Part shown: one piece after another, positions 1 through 10,446 of the stretch
How positions within the stretch are numbered: position 1 is the first letter of the stretch
Layout: each line of letters opens with the position of its first letter
Source: an uncultured Hyphomicrobiales bacterium
GTDB lineage: Bacteria; Pseudomonadota; Alphaproteobacteria; Rhizobiales; Xanthobacteraceae
Assembly (NCBI GenBank): GCA_903878085.1
Contig: CAIRGJ010000004.1
Location: forward strand, 1 to 64,000
Reading direction: 5' to 3'
Length of the DNA stretch: 64,000 nt
The notes under the pieces: model-generated
What the model was told of the DNA's origin: nothing
The model's database searches: none
Seen by the model: the letters and a program-made list of their open reading frames with translations, nothing else
Position numbers and translations under genes: made by a program

Positions 1-26
1 CGCGCTGCGCAGCGCCCGGGACAGGG

Positions 27-731
27 TTAGATCTTCCGGAAAATAAAATACGCCGGGGTGCGGCCTTCGCGGATCGCCTTGGCTTCGTAGCGCGTTCGGG
101 AAAAGCCGTCCCAGGGCTTGCGCCAATCGTCGGCGCATTCCGCCGTCCAGACAAAATCCTTCGACCGCATCACCCGCGCCAGCGCATAGGCCGCGTAGCT
201 GGCGATATCGGTCGCGAACCGCAGCTCGCCGCCGGGTTTCAGGATGCGCGCCAGCCGCACCAGATTGTCGTCCTGGATGAAGCGCCGTTTCCATTGCCGC
301 CGCTTCGGCCAGGGATCGGGATAGAGCAGGTCGATGCGCGTGAATGCCGCGTCGGGCAGCCAGTCGAGCAACTCGCTGGCATCGCCGAAATGCAGGCGGA
401 TATTGGTGAGGTCGTTGTCCTCGATGGCGACCAGCGCCTTGCCGATGGCGTTGAGGAAGCCGTCGGCGCCGATGAAGCCGCATTCGGGGTGCGCCAAAGC
501 CTGCGCGATCAGATGCTCGGCGCCGCCAAAGCCGATTTCCAGGCGCAGCGTGGCAGGCGTGTGCGGAAACAACGTGGCCAGATCGGCGGGGGCGGGCTTG
601 GTCAGATCGAGCGCGAGCGCCGGCAAAAGCGTGTCGAACAGCTCGGCCTGCCGCGCTTTCAGCGGGTGGCCCTTGCGCCGCCCGAAGAAGGCGCGTTGCG
701 ATGCTGGTGCGTCGTCGTCCATGGCCGTCAT
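27..731 (-). CDS. trmB: tRNA (guanine-N7-)-methyltransferase
   Basis: 234 aa. Transfers a methyl group from S-adenosylmethionine to N7 of G46 in the variable loop of tRNAs (family knowledge). The SAM-binding motif EIGFGGAEH lies near residue 65, the TrmB signature DPWPKRRQWKRR near residue 140, and the C-terminus has the TRYEAKAIREGRTPAYF block; length is normal for the family. It lies 131 bp downstream of metK on the same strand, so a SAM consumer follows the SAM maker, although two strong palindromes separate them. Only 26 bp of the window lie beyond its stop. Confidence 0.95.
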   Translation of the reverse strand: MTAMDDDAPASQRAFFGRRKGHPLKARQAELFDTLLPALALDLTKPAPADLATLFPHTPATLRLEIGFGGAEHLIAQALAHPECGFIGADGFLNAIGKALVAIEDNDLTNIRLHFGDASELLDWLPDAAFTRIDLLYPDPWPKRRQWKRRFIQDDNLVRLARILKPGGELRFATDIASYAAYALARVMRSKDFVWTAECADDWRKPWDGFSRTRYEAKAIREGRTPAYFIFRKI

Positions 732-777
732 GCCCTGCCGGGCATCCGTCTTTCGTTCATCCGACTATCAAAGACAG

Positions 778-804
778 AAATGGCCGGGACAAGCCCGGCC
801 ATTT
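778..804. repeat. REP-like palindrome between metK and trmB
   Basis: A perfect 11-bp stem (AAATGGCCGGG / CCCGGCCATTT) with a 5-nt loop. The GGCCGGGACAAGCCCGGCC core recurs in variant form at 8600 and 11154, so this is a dispersed intergenic repeat and not a private terminator, although it could act as an RNA hairpin. Confidence 0.75.
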
Positions 805-824
805 CGCAAGTCATTAAGTGCTGG

Positions 825-844
825 ATCCCCGCCTTCGCGGGGAT
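825..844. repeat. REP-like palindrome, ATCCCCGC type
   Basis: Perfect 8-bp stem ATCCCCGC/GCGGGGAT with loop CTTC. A close relative occurs at about 36930-36945 next to another repeat. It sits directly after the metK stop and may protect or terminate that transcript (inference). Confidence 0.7.
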
Positions 845-861
845 GACCGGCTAACAGCCCG

Positions 862-2136
862 TCATTTCAGCGCGCTGCGGATCGCCGCCGCGAGGTCGGT
901 CTTTTCCCAGGAGAAGCCGCCGTCCTTGTCAGGAGCGCGGCCGAAATGGCCATAGGCCGCGGTGCGCCGGTAGATCGGCTTGTTCAGCTTGAGGGTGCGG
1001 CGGATGTTGGTGGGCGTCAGGCGGAACAACTCGGGCAGAATCTTCTCGAGCTTCTTCTCATCGACCTTGCCGGTGCCGTGCAGATCGACCAGCACCGACA
1101 TCGGGTCGGCGACGCCGATCGCATAGGCGACCTGAATGGTGCAGCGGTCGGCAACGCCGGCGGCCACCACGTTCTTGGCGAGGTAGCGCGTGGCGTAAGC
1201 GGCCGAACGGTCGACCTTGGTCGGGTCCTTGCCGGAGAAAGCGCCGCCGCCGTGCGGGGCATAGCCGCCGTAGGTGTCGACGATGATCTTGCGGCCGGTG
1301 AGGCCGCAATCGCCGTCGGGACCGCCGACCACGAAGTTGCCGGTCGGGTTGACCAGGAAGTCGGACGGCCTGCTCGGCATCCAGCCCTTCGGCAGTGCGG
1401 ACTCGACCGCGGATGCGATCATGTCCTTGACCATGCCGGGCGTGTACTTCTTGCCGTTGCGGCTTTTCTCATTGTGCTGGGTCGATACCACGACCTTGGT
1501 GCAGCCGACCGGCTTGCCGTCGACGTACTTCACGGTGACCTGGCTCTTGGCGTCGGGTTGCAGGTCGAACAACTGACCGGCGCGGCGCTTGTCGGACAGC
1601 ACCTTGAGGATCTTGTGTGCGAAATAGATCGGCGCCGGCATGAAGGAGTTCTTCTCGTAGACCTCGCTCTCGGTGCAGGCGAAGCCGAACATCATGCCCT
1701 GGTCGCCGGCGCCTTCTTCCTCGCCGCCCTTTTTCTTCTTGGCATTGACGCCCATCGCGATGTCGGGCGACTGGCCGTGCAGCAGCACCTCGACGTCGGC
1801 GCCGTAATAGGAGAAGCCGTCCTGGTCGTAGCCGATGTCCTTGACGACATCGCGCGCGATCTTGGTGATCAACTCGCGATTGACGACCGTCTTATCGCCG
1901 TGCTTGTGGAAGAACGGCGCCTGGCCGCGGCCTTCACCGGCGATGATAATCTTGTTGGTGGTGGTCAGCGTCTCGCAGCCGAGCCGCGTATTGACCTGGC
2001 TGTCGTCGGAGATGCCGAGCTTGATGTCGTTTTCGAGAAATGCATCGAGCACTGCGTCGGAAATCTGATCGCAGACTTTGTCCGGATGACCTTCGGAAAC
2101 CGACTCGCTCGTGAAGAGAAAATTCTTATGCGCCAC
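862..2136 (-). CDS. metK: S-adenosylmethionine synthase
   Basis: 424 aa. Makes SAM from methionine and ATP in the cytoplasm. Family motifs visible: [13 protein letters not shown] near residue 16, [10 protein letters not shown] near residue 143 and [16 protein letters not shown] near residue 297. It is longer than the roughly 385-aa E. coli enzyme, partly because of a Lys/Glu-rich insert ([11 protein letters not shown]) just before the GAGDQG loop. The start is GTG at 2134-2136, supported by a strong Shine-Dalgarno sequence GGGAGGAG 8 nt upstream and by the conserved N-terminus. A 7-bp hairpin lies just 5' of that site (separate entry). Confidence 0.97.
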   Translation of the reverse strand: MAHKNFLFTSESVSEGHPDKVCDQISDAVLDAFLENDIKLGISDDSQVNTRLGCETLTTTNKIIIAGEGRGQAPFFHKHGDKTVVNRELITKIARDVVKDIGYDQDGFSYYGADVEVLLHGQSPDIAMGVNAKKKKGGEEEGAGDQGMMFGFACTESEVYEKNSFMPAPIYFAHKILKVLSDKRRAGQLFDLQPDAKSQVTVKYVDGKPVGCTKVVVSTQHNEKSRNGKKYTPGMVKDMIASAVESALPKGWMPSRPSDFLVNPTGNFVVGGPDGDCGLTGRKIIVDTYGGYAPHGGGAFSGKDPTKVDRSAAYATRYLAKNVVAAGVADRCTIQVAYAIGVADPMSVLVDLHGTGKVDEKKLEKILPELFRLTPTNIRRTLKLNKPIYRRTAAYGHFGRAPDKDGGFSWEKTDLAAAIRSALK

Positions 2137-2143
2137 CGCTGAA

Positions 2144-2176
2144 ACTCCTCCCGTGGCACGGGACTACCGCCGTGCC
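2144..2176 (-). promoter_or_regulatory. metK leader: strong RBS preceded by hairpin
   Basis: Read on the minus strand, GGCACGG-8 nt-CCGTGCC forms a perfect 7-bp stem (2155-2176), followed at once by the GGGAGGAG ribosome-binding site (2144-2152) of metK. The compact layout recalls translational control elements, but the loop lacks the conserved bases I know for SAM-II or SAM/SAH riboswitches, so no class is assigned. Confidence 0.35.
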
Positions 2177-2262
2177 GATTGAATTCGGGGTGTTTCTTGC
2201 AGTGACTGACGTCGAGGTCAAGATGCGGGCAGATATGGGCAGCTGCCTCGCAGGTTGAGCGA

Positions 2263-2664
2263 TCACTCTTCTCCGGCGATCTGCTCCACCAGATCGACAA
2301 TGCGCCGGCGCAGCTTGCTGTTCTTGATCTTCATAAACGACTTGGTCAGCGACAGTCCGTCGGACGTGGCGAGGAAGTCGGACACATAGGCCGGCGACGG
2401 GGCTTCCCCCAAGCCGCCGACATGACCCGGCATGTTGGGCGCGCCTTCGAAGAAGAAAGACACCGGCACCTGCAGGATATTGGAAATCTGCTGGAGGCGG
2501 CTGGCGCCGATCCGGTTGGTGCCCTTTTCGTACTTCTGTACCTGCTGGAACGTCAGGCCGAGAGCGTCGCCAAGCTTCTCCTGGCTCATGCTCAGCATCA
2601 TCCGGCGCATGCGCACGCGCGAACCGACATGCTTGTCGATCGGATTGGGTGCTTTCTTAGCCAT
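2263..2664 (-). CDS. XRE-family HTH regulator, PhrR-like
   Basis: 133 aa. Cro/CI-type helix-turn-helix at residues 10-65 (MSQEKLGDALGLTFQQVQKYEKGTNRI pattern) followed by a short C-terminal helical region. In rhizobia a regulator of this type (PhrR, low-pH induced) lies beside the lnt/actA gene, the same position as here. Two ATGs are possible; AGGAG abuts the upstream one with no spacing but lies 6 nt before the second (2662-2664), so I take the second. It is divided from lnt by 222 bp of AT-rich DNA on its promoter side. Confidence 0.85.
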   Translation of the reverse strand: MAKKAPNPIDKHVGSRVRMRRMMLSMSQEKLGDALGLTFQQVQKYEKGTNRIGASRLQQISNILQVPVSFFFEGAPNMPGHVGGLGEAPSPAYVSDFLATSDGLSLTKSFMKIKNSKLRRRIVDLVEQIAGEE

Positions 2665-2670
2665 AAACAT

Positions 2671-2886
2671 CTCCTATGGAACCATCGCGCTTGGTAATGT
2701 CACGATGCAGCGGGACATGCAATCGCTGAATTCTCGTAATCCGATACATGGCAAAAAAATTAAGTGAAAATTTGTAACGATATCAATCGGTTTCCGCATG
2801 GTCAAAATCCATGTCAGGACGCATAAGTCGGAGTTCTTATTGCATACATAACAACTTAGCCGGGAAATACTTAGAATTAATTCAAT
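2671..2886. promoter_or_regulatory. AT-rich upstream region of the phrR-like gene
   Basis: This 216-bp gap, with no ORF, is clearly more AT-rich than the surroundings, with A/T runs such as AAAAAAATTAAG and TTAGAATTAATTC. It is likely to hold the promoter of the HTH gene. No specific operator could be recognised. Confidence 0.4.
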
Positions 2887-4476
2887 CTAGGCGCGTATCC
2901 GTCTGCGACCCACAACTATGAAACTTACTACCAGGGATAGAATCAAGGTGTAATCACCAACTATTTTATAAACGGTTGGCTCGACCGGATTGGGCAACCG
3001 CGAATCAAAAGACCCCTCCGCGCCCAACGGTAGGAAATTAATCACACGCCCGACCGGATCGATCACCGCGGAAATTCCAGTATTGGCCGCGCGCACCAAA
3101 GGCAGACCTTCGGCGATCGCCAGCACGCGGGCCTGCTGGAAATGCTGGTACGGCCCGGTGCTGATGCCGAACCAGCCGTCATTGGTCACATTCACCAGCC
3201 AGCCCGGCCGCTCGCCGGGCGGCACGGCGGCGCCGGGGAAGATGGCCTCGTAACAAATCAGCGGCAGCATTTTTGGCGCGCGCGGCACATCCATGGCGCG
3301 CCGGCGCCCGCCGGAGAGGAATCCGCCGACCTGTTTGGTGAGCTGCTGCAAACCGAGCTTTTCCAGCAGGCGCTGGAACGGCAGATACTCGCCGAACGGC
3401 ACCAGATGCACTTTGTCGTAGATGCCCTGGATCGAGCCATCGGGGTCGATCACATAGACCGAGTTATAGGCGCGCGGATTCTCCGCGGTGGCGTTCGGCG
3501 CGGCGCGCACCGCGCCGGTGATCAGTTCGGTGCCCGGCTTCAGCAGGCCTGAAATCTGCGCCAGCGCGTCCGGCTCGCGCGTCAGGAAAAACGGGAAGGC
3601 CGCTTCCGGCCAAATGAGATGCGTGATGTCACGCAGGCCGTTCGAATCCGGTCCAGTGGCGCGATCGGACAGGCGCAGATAGCGCGCCATGACCTGCGCC
3701 TTGGCGGAGTAATTGAATTTGTCGTCCTGCGGCAGATTGGGCTGCATGACGCGCAGCATCACGCCGTTGGCAAACGTTGTCGGATGCAGCGCCAGCCGGG
3801 CGGCGCCGTAGATGGCAAAGCCCGCCAGGATCGCAAGCCCGATCAGCAGCGCGCGATAGGGACGCGGCGTATCGACGGCATCGTCGGCGAGCACCGCCGG
3901 CGTAGCGCAAATCGCCACGCATAAAAACGTCAGCGTCCAGATGCCAACCAGCGACACGCTTTGCGCCAGCGCCAGCGGCTGGGTCAGCGCGTAACCGAAT
4001 GTGTTCCAGGGAAAACCGCTGAGCAGATGGCCGCGCAGCCACTCCGCGATGGTGACCATGGCGGCCAGCGCCAGCACACGCTCCGGCCCCCGCACCCAGA
4101 TCAGCCGCGCGGCGGCGAGCCCCAATGCGGTGTACAGCGCGAGATAGGCCGGTAGGCCGGCCACCGCGACCGGCAGCAGCCAGCCGAAGGTCTTGGCATC
4201 GACCAGAAAGGCGTAGCCGATCCAATAAAGTCCGGCGACGAAGAAGCCGAATCCGAAACACCAGCCAGCAATCGCCGCCGTGATCGCGCCGCTCCAGCGG
4301 CCGGCGGCCGAACCGTCGACCAGCCAGACCAGCACCGAAAACGTAACGAAGAGTATTGGCCAGGCGTTGAACGGCGCCATCGCCAAGGCCGACGCGGCGC
4401 CGGCGACCAGGGCAATCGCGGCGCGCTGCCAGCCGGAGGCGAGCATGATCGAATGGCTGATGCGGGTCAGCGTCAC
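2887..4476 (-). CDS. lnt: Apolipoprotein N-acyltransferase
   Basis: 529 aa inner-membrane enzyme that adds the third acyl chain to bacterial lipoproteins. The N-terminal half has several hydrophobic segments (residues 10-235); the C-terminal half is a carbon-nitrogen hydrolase domain with the expected triad: Glu in LIWPEAAFPFF, Lys in YDKVHLVPFGEYLPF and Cys in LICYEAIFPG, plus NVTNDGWFG. The start is GTG, overlapping the corC stop (GTGA). It is the last gene of the miaB-phoH-ybeY-corC-lnt run, a common bacterial arrangement. Its 3' end is more AT-rich than the rest. Confidence 0.95.
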   Translation of the reverse strand: MTLTRISHSIMLASGWQRAAIALVAGAASALAMAPFNAWPILFVTFSVLVWLVDGSAAGRWSGAITAAIAGWCFGFGFFVAGLYWIGYAFLVDAKTFGWLLPVAVAGLPAYLALYTALGLAAARLIWVRGPERVLALAAMVTIAEWLRGHLLSGFPWNTFGYALTQPLALAQSVSLVGIWTLTFLCVAICATPAVLADDAVDTPRPYRALLIGLAILAGFAIYGAARLALHPTTFANGVMLRVMQPNLPQDDKFNYSAKAQVMARYLRLSDRATGPDSNGLRDITHLIWPEAAFPFFLTREPDALAQISGLLKPGTELITGAVRAAPNATAENPRAYNSVYVIDPDGSIQGIYDKVHLVPFGEYLPFQRLLEKLGLQQLTKQVGGFLSGGRRRAMDVPRAPKMLPLICYEAIFPGAAVPPGERPGWLVNVTNDGWFGISTGPYQHFQQARVLAIAEGLPLVRAANTGISAVIDPVGRVINFLPLGAEGSFDSRLPNPVEPTVYKIVGDYTLILSLVVSFIVVGRRRIRA

Positions 4477-5624
4477 GAGCGCTTGGCCGCCGGCGAACCG
4501 GCTGCTGGATTGCTGGATTCCTGCAAGGGCGTCTCGTCGAGCGGCAGCGTCGGCGGCGTGGTGCCGGCCAGCACCGCGTCCGGCTCGTCGCGCTTGCGCG
4601 GTTCGCGCAAGCGTTCGCGCCGCTCCTTGATACGGTTGATGCGCACCCGTTTGACGCGCCGCGGGTCGGCGTCGAGAACCTCGAATTCGAACAGCTTCGG
4701 GCCGGGGATGATCTGGCCGCGCAACGGCAGCCGTCCCGCAAGCGTCACCAGATAGCCGCCGAGCGTATCGACATCCTCGGCGGCGTCGCCGAGGTCGAGG
4801 TCGTGACCGACGATCGTCACCACATCCTCGAGTTTGGCGCGCGCATCGGCGATGTAGGAGCCGTCCGGCTGGCGCACCACGTCGGCTTCGGCGTCCTCAT
4901 CGTGCTCGTCGGCGATTTCGCCGACGATCTGCTCGACGATATCCTCGATCGAGACAATGCCGTCGGTGCCGCCATATTCGTCGACCACCAGCGCCAGATG
5001 AATCTGCTTGGCCTGCATGCGCTCCAGCAGATCGATGACCCGCGCCGATGGCGGCACGAACAGAATTTCACGCACGATCTTGGCAGCCGACAGCGGCATC
5101 GCCAGATCGATGGCCTTGAAATCGAGCCCGGCCGGCAGCGGTTTCTTGCGCTTTTTGTTCTTTTCCGGATCGACCGCGGCATGCGCGGTCATGAAGGCGA
5201 TCAGGTCGCGGATGTGCACCATGCCGATCGGATCGTCGAGTGTGTCGTTGTAGACCACCAGACGCGAATGGGCGGCGCTTTCGAAAATCCGCACCAGCTC
5301 GCCGATCTGGATGTCCTGCTGTACGGCAATGATATCCGCGCGGGGCACCATGACGTCGCCGACACGGCGTTCGCGCAGGCCGAGAATGTTCTTCAGCATC
5401 CGGCTTTCTTCCGGCGAGAAGCCGGATTCGCCAGGCGTCATATCGTCGAGCACGTCCTTGAGGTCGGCGCGGATCGAGCCCGGCTTCCAGCCGAACAGCG
5501 AGCGAAACGCGCGCACCAGCCAGTTGCCGCCGCCTTCGGCCGGCGGCAGCACCACCGGAAGATTGCGCGGCTCGAACGGCGCGTCGCCGGCGGAACTGGA
5601 GGTCGATAAGTCGCTGTCGGGCAT
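4473..5624 (-). CDS. corC: CorC/HlyC-family CBS-domain protein
   Basis: 383 aa. Paired CBS domains (about residues 85-235, with VPRADIIAV and GMVHIRDLIAFM motifs, the second pair ending in VVDEYGGTDGIVSIEDIVEQIVGEI) followed by a CorC_HlyC transporter-associated domain. There is no DUF21 membrane domain, so it is the soluble, E. coli CorC (YbeX)-like form, associated with Mg/Co handling and ribosome-related functions. It starts 6 bp after the ybeY stop and overlaps lnt by 4 nt. A short Pro/Ser-rich tail follows residue 340. Confidence 0.9.
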   Translation of the reverse strand: MPDSDLSTSSSAGDAPFEPRNLPVVLPPAEGGGNWLVRAFRSLFGWKPGSIRADLKDVLDDMTPGESGFSPEESRMLKNILGLRERRVGDVMVPRADIIAVQQDIQIGELVRIFESAAHSRLVVYNDTLDDPIGMVHIRDLIAFMTAHAAVDPEKNKKRKKPLPAGLDFKAIDLAMPLSAAKIVREILFVPPSARVIDLLERMQAKQIHLALVVDEYGGTDGIVSIEDIVEQIVGEIADEHDEDAEADVVRQPDGSYIADARAKLEDVVTIVGHDLDLGDAAEDVDTLGGYLVTLAGRLPLRGQIIPGPKLFEFEVLDADPRRVKRVRINRIKERRERLREPRKRDEPDAVLAGTTPPTLPLDETPLQESSNPAAGSPAAKRS

Positions 5625-5629
5625 GGCGG

Positions 5630-6139
5630 TCAGTGTTCGCCGCGGACAAGATCGCGGCCGAGATAGGGGTCGGGCAGCTTCATCGCGATCATGATCTTGC
5701 TTTCAAGCGCTTCCATGGCGTCGGCCTCGGAATCGGTCTGGTGATCGTAGCTGATGAGATGCAGAAAACCATGCACCGTGAGATGGGCGAGGTGATGCAG
5801 GAAAACCCTGTCTTCCTCATGACATTCCCGCGCCAGCGTCTCGTAGGCGATGATGATATCCCCGAACATCTTTTCGCCGGAGGCGCCGGCCGCCGCCGGA
5901 AACGACAGCACGTTGGTCGGCTTGTCGATGTTGCGCCATTCGCGGTTGAGGGTGCGGATCGCCGCGTCGTCGGTCAGCACGATGCTCACTTCGCCATCGC
6001 CGGTTGCGAGCGCGGCAGAGGCTGCTGCAATCGCCTCGCACACGGTCTGCTCCGCCACAGGCTGGGCGTCCCACAGCGGCGAAGCAACCTGAATATCGAC
6101 CGACGGCGCGGCAGCGCGCCGCTTGCGGGCCGGGGTCAT
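5630..6139 (-). CDS. ybeY: Endoribonuclease YbeY (rRNA maturation)
   Basis: 169 aa. Metal-dependent RNase needed for 16S rRNA 3'-end maturation and ribosome quality control. The zinc motif H-x3-H-x5-H is intact in HGFLHLISYDH near residue 128, preceded by the family block FGDIIIAYETLARE. Its ATG overlaps the phoH stop (ATGA), indicating translational coupling. Confidence 0.95.
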   Translation of the reverse strand: MTPARKRRAAAPSVDIQVASPLWDAQPVAEQTVCEAIAAASAALATGDGEVSIVLTDDAAIRTLNREWRNIDKPTNVLSFPAAAGASGEKMFGDIIIAYETLARECHEEDRVFLHHLAHLTVHGFLHLISYDHQTDSEADAMEALESKIMIAMKLPDPYLGRDLVRGEH

Positions 6140-7175
6140 TTTCTTTCCTCGCGCGCTACGGTGCCGCGGTCATAGGCTTCGACGATGCGTCCGACCAGCT
6201 CGTGACGAATGACGTCTTGCGCTGTGAAGGCGACGTGGCCGATGCCCTCGATGCCGGCCAACAGCCGCACCGCTTCGGCCAGGCCCGACGGCTGGCCGTT
6301 GGGCAAATCGACCTGACTTGGGTCGCCGGTGACGATCATGCGGCTGTTTTCGCCAAGCCGGGTCAAAAACATCTTCATCTGCATCGAGGTGGTGTTCTGC
6401 GCCTCGTCGAGAATGACGCAGGCGTTCGACAGCGTGCGGCCGCGCATGAAGGCGAGCGGCGCGATTTCGATGTCGCCGCTTTCCAGTGCGCGCTCGACGA
6501 TGCGCACGTCCATCAGATCGTGCAGCGCGTCGTAGATCGGCCGCAGATAGGGATCGACCTTCTCGCGCATGTCGCCGGGCAGGAAGCCGAGCCGCTCGCC
6601 GGCCTCCACCGCCGGTCGCGACAGGATGATGCGGTCGACTTCCTTACGCTCGTACATCTGAATGGCTTGCGCCACCGCGAGCCAGGTCTTGCCGGTGCCG
6701 GCGGGGCCGGCGCCGAACACCAGCGAATAGCGCTTGAGCGCGCGAATATAGGCGTCCTGCGCCGCGGTGCGGGCGCGCACCGGACGCTTGCGCAGATTGA
6801 TCTCCTCGAAGGCGCCGCGGCCGCTGGCCGGGTCGAAGTCGAACAGCGAGCCTTGCGCGATGGCTTGGCGGATCGCGCCTTCGACGTCGCCGGACGACAA
6901 TTCATGACCGCGCTTCAGGTTTTCGTACAGGCCTTCAAGCACGCGGCGCCCCTGCTCGCAGGTGCCGCGTGAACCGTTGATGGTGACGTGATTGCCGCGC
7001 TGTTCGGCAACGACGCCAAGGCGCCGTTCGATCAGCGCGAGATTCTGGCCGTATTGGCCGAACAGCACCGAGGCAAGCTTGTTGTCCTCGAAGGCGAGCA
7101 CGATCTGTGTAGTCGCCGTCTCTTCGGAGACGGCGGCAGGCGGAATCACGGAATCCGATGTTCGCAAGGTGGGGC

Positions 7176-7179
<4 letters not shown>
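6136..7179 (-). CDS. phoH: PhoH-like ATPase
   Basis: 347 aa cytoplasmic ATPase, RNA-related. Walker [12 protein letters not shown] near residue 155 and Walker B VILDEAQN near residue 257 are intact, followed by the [14 protein letters not shown] block. The long N-terminal domain is typical of alphaproteobacterial PhoH. The frame opens at a TTG codon overlapping the miaB stop; a start a few codons further in is possible because the first 25 residues are poorly conserved. Confidence 0.93.
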
Positions 7180-8564
<1,385 letters not shown>

Positions 8565-8599
8565 GCCATCTCGATGCGAACAATAAGTATTTTAGCGGA

Positions 8600-8622
8600 C
8601 CCGGCCGGGCTTGTCCCGGGCC
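8600..8622. repeat. REP-like palindrome between plsC and miaB
   Basis: CCCGGCCGGGCTTGTCCCGGGCC, an imperfect inverted repeat with the same GGGCTTGTCCCGG core as the copies at 778 and 11154. It occupies the only sizeable gap in this gene string. Confidence 0.6.
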
Positions 8623-8648
8623 TTCCAAGTCATTGATTTAAATTAGTT

Positions 8649-9446
8649 TTACGAATGCGCCCGGGCCGGGTGGGTGCGGCCGGTCAAGGTCGCGGCGGTA
8701 ATCTTGCGCACCGCGCCTTCCAGCGTCTTGGCCAGGACCTTGCGGTCCGAACTGGCGTCTGCAGCGACCGGTTCGCCATAGCTCACCACGGCGTCGATGG
8801 CGCCGCGCGCGATCAACGCCGAAATGTGCGGCATGAAGTCGAGGTCGCCGTACCATGCCACGGTCGGGCGGTGCTGGCGGCCCATCGGGATGCCGTTCAA
8901 TCCCGTGTAGCAGATCGACATCGGCTGAATCAGGATGCCACGCTCCGAGCGCGCGGCGGCTTCCCTGACCGCGCCGATCAGCGCCGAGCGGAACGGCAGC
9001 ACGCGGTTGCCGTCGCTCGAAGTGCCTTCGGCGAACAGCACCACCGAGGTGCCGTTGGCCAGGCGGTCGACGATATCGGCGATGGCGTCGCCGGTCTGCT
9101 GCCGGCGCGAGCGGTCGACGAAGATCGTGCGCTGCGACTTCGCCGCGGTACCGACCAGCGGCCAATTGCCGATTTCGCTTTTCGATACGTAGGCAATCGG
9201 CGCGATCGAGCCGATCACCAGAATGTCGGCCCACGACACATGGTTGGAGACGAACAGCACCGCGCGGTCGCGCACCGGCTCGCCGACCACGCGCACACGA
9301 AGCCGCAGCGCGGTGCACAGCGCGCTGTAATAGCGCACGCCGATCGTGCCCCAGCCCGGCGCGTTGAGCTTGCGCAGCACCCACTGAAAGAAAATCAGCA
9401 TCGGCGTTATGATGAAAAATAACACCGCGACCAAAGGACCGCGCAT
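8649..9446 (-). CDS. plsC: 1-acyl-sn-glycerol-3-phosphate acyltransferase (PlsC-like)
   Basis: 265 aa. Uses acyl-ACP or acyl-CoA to acylate lysophosphatidate in phospholipid synthesis. The N-terminal hydrophobic segment (residues 3-18) is followed by the acyltransferase motif NHVSWAD (HX4D) near residue 68 and FAEGTSSDG near residue 144, which matches the FPEGTRS motif. Its ATG overlaps the fur stop by one base (TGATG). It could instead act on ornithine lipids (OlsA-type); the sequence alone does not decide. Confidence 0.88.
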   Translation of the reverse strand: MRGPLVAVLFFIITPMLIFFQWVLRKLNAPGWGTIGVRYYSALCTALRLRVRVVGEPVRDRAVLFVSNHVSWADILVIGSIAPIAYVSKSEIGNWPLVGTAAKSQRTIFVDRSRRQQTGDAIADIVDRLANGTSVVLFAEGTSSDGNRVLPFRSALIGAVREAAARSERGILIQPMSICYTGLNGIPMGRQHRPTVAWYGDLDFMPHISALIARGAIDAVVSYGEPVAADASSDRKVLAKTLEGAVRKITAATLTGRTHPARAHS

Positions 9447-9925
9447 CAGCTTTTGTTCTTCTCGTCGGTGAGCGGCACGGCGTAGAGCTCGAGCCGGTGA
9501 TCGACCAGTTTATAGCCGAGCTTGCGCGCGACTTCCGCCTGCAGCCGTTCGATCTCTTCCGATCGGAATTCGATCACTTCGCCGCTGCGCAGATTGATCA
9601 GATGGTCGTGGTGGGCTTCCGTCGCGGTTTCGTAGCGCGCGCGGCCCTCGCGGAAATCGTGCCGCTCGATGATGCCGGAATCCTCGAACAGCCGCACGGT
9701 GCGGTAGACCGTGGAAATCGAGATCCGGTCGTCGACCTTGGCGCAGCGCCGGTACAATTCCTCGACGTCGGGATGATCCTCGGACGAGGCCAGCACGCGC
9801 GCGATGACGCGCCGCTGCTCGGTCATGCGCATGCCTTTGGCGGCGCATAGAGCCTCGATATTACGTCTTTCTGAGATGGCTTTTTCCGGCGCGGTCACTT
9901 CTAGGATCTCCTCCTGCGCCCTCAT
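9446..9925 (-). CDS. fur: Fur-family regulator (Fur/Mur type)
   Basis: 159 aa. N-terminal winged helix with CAAKGMRMTEQRRVIARVL and the DNA-recognition stretch SISTVYRTVRLFE, then the dimer/metal domain with AHHDHLINL. The HHDH motif resembles Fur/Mur and not the HHH of Irr. In rhizobia the gene in this position is usually the manganese-responsive Mur. It lies between rimI and plsC and is probably cotranscribed with them; plsC is translationally coupled. Confidence 0.88.
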   Translation of the reverse strand: MRAQEEILEVTAPEKAISERRNIEALCAAKGMRMTEQRRVIARVLASSEDHPDVEELYRRCAKVDDRISISTVYRTVRLFEDSGIIERHDFREGRARYETATEAHHDHLINLRSGEVIEFRSEEIERLQAEVARKLGYKLVDHRLELYAVPLTDEKNKS

Positions 9926-9960
9926 ATCATATTTTGTACGGAGAGCCTGCGATACAGCAA

Positions 9961-10446
9961 TTAGGCAATATCCCGGCGCAGCACCAGCGCCGCAGCGGGT
10001 TTGGCCCCGGGTGCGGCATAATAATTGGGCCGTCGCGATATTTCATGAAAACCGGCGCGCTGATAAAGCCGGATCGCGGGCTTATTATGCTCGTCGACTT
10101 CCAGAAACACGGTGCGGCAGCCCAGCCCCGCCAGCCGCCGCAGATGCAGCGTCAACAGATTGCGGGCCAGCCCGCGGCCGCGCCGGGCGCCGGCGACCGC
10201 GACCGACAGGATTTCCGCTTCATCCTCGACCTGCCGCGACATGATGAAACCGACCAGTTTGCCGCTCACGGTGGCACGGTGCGCGACCACATGGCGGTCG
10301 ATCAGCAGGCCTTCGACCTCCTGCTCGCTCCAGCCGCGCCGGAACGAAGCGGCGTGCAGCGGCGCAATCGCTGCGGCGTCGCGGCTGCTCGCTTCCGACA
10401 GCACCGGCTCGGCGCGCGCAAACAGATTGCGCAGGAAGCCGATCAT
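9961..10446 (-). CDS. rimI: Ribosomal-protein-alanine N-acetyltransferase (RimI-like GNAT)
   Basis: 161 aa. GNAT fold with the acetyl-CoA loop motif ARRGRGLARNLL near residue 87 and the family C-terminal block AIRLYQRAGF. RimI acetylates the N-terminus of ribosomal protein S18. Although the frame is open much further upstream, the ATG at 10444-10446 overlaps the tsaB stop as ATGA and begins the conserved sequence, so I use it. tsaB-rimI is a very common pair. Confidence 0.9.
   Translation of the reverse strand: MIGFLRNLFARAEPVLSEASSRDAAAIAPLHAASFRRGWSEQEVEGLLIDRHVVAHRATVSGKLVGFIMSRQVEDEAEILSVAVAGARRGRGLARNLLTLHLRRLAGLGCRTVFLEVDEHNKPAIRLYQRAGFHEISRRPNYYAAPGAKPAAALVLRRDIA

Noticed and set aside
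946-2142. 398-codon plus-strand open frame opposite metK
   Set aside because: It is antisense to an unmistakable metK, has no recognisable motif and arises from high-GC codon bias. The same holds for the long frames opposite gyrB (20099-21676), maeB (32201-34399), the CLC gene (22813-24072) and dnaA (28422-29255).
2137-2262. SAM-II, SAM-V or SAM/SAH riboswitch upstream of metK
   Set aside because: A hairpin is present, but the conserved loop and pseudoknot bases of these classes are not; only an unassigned leader hairpin is reported.
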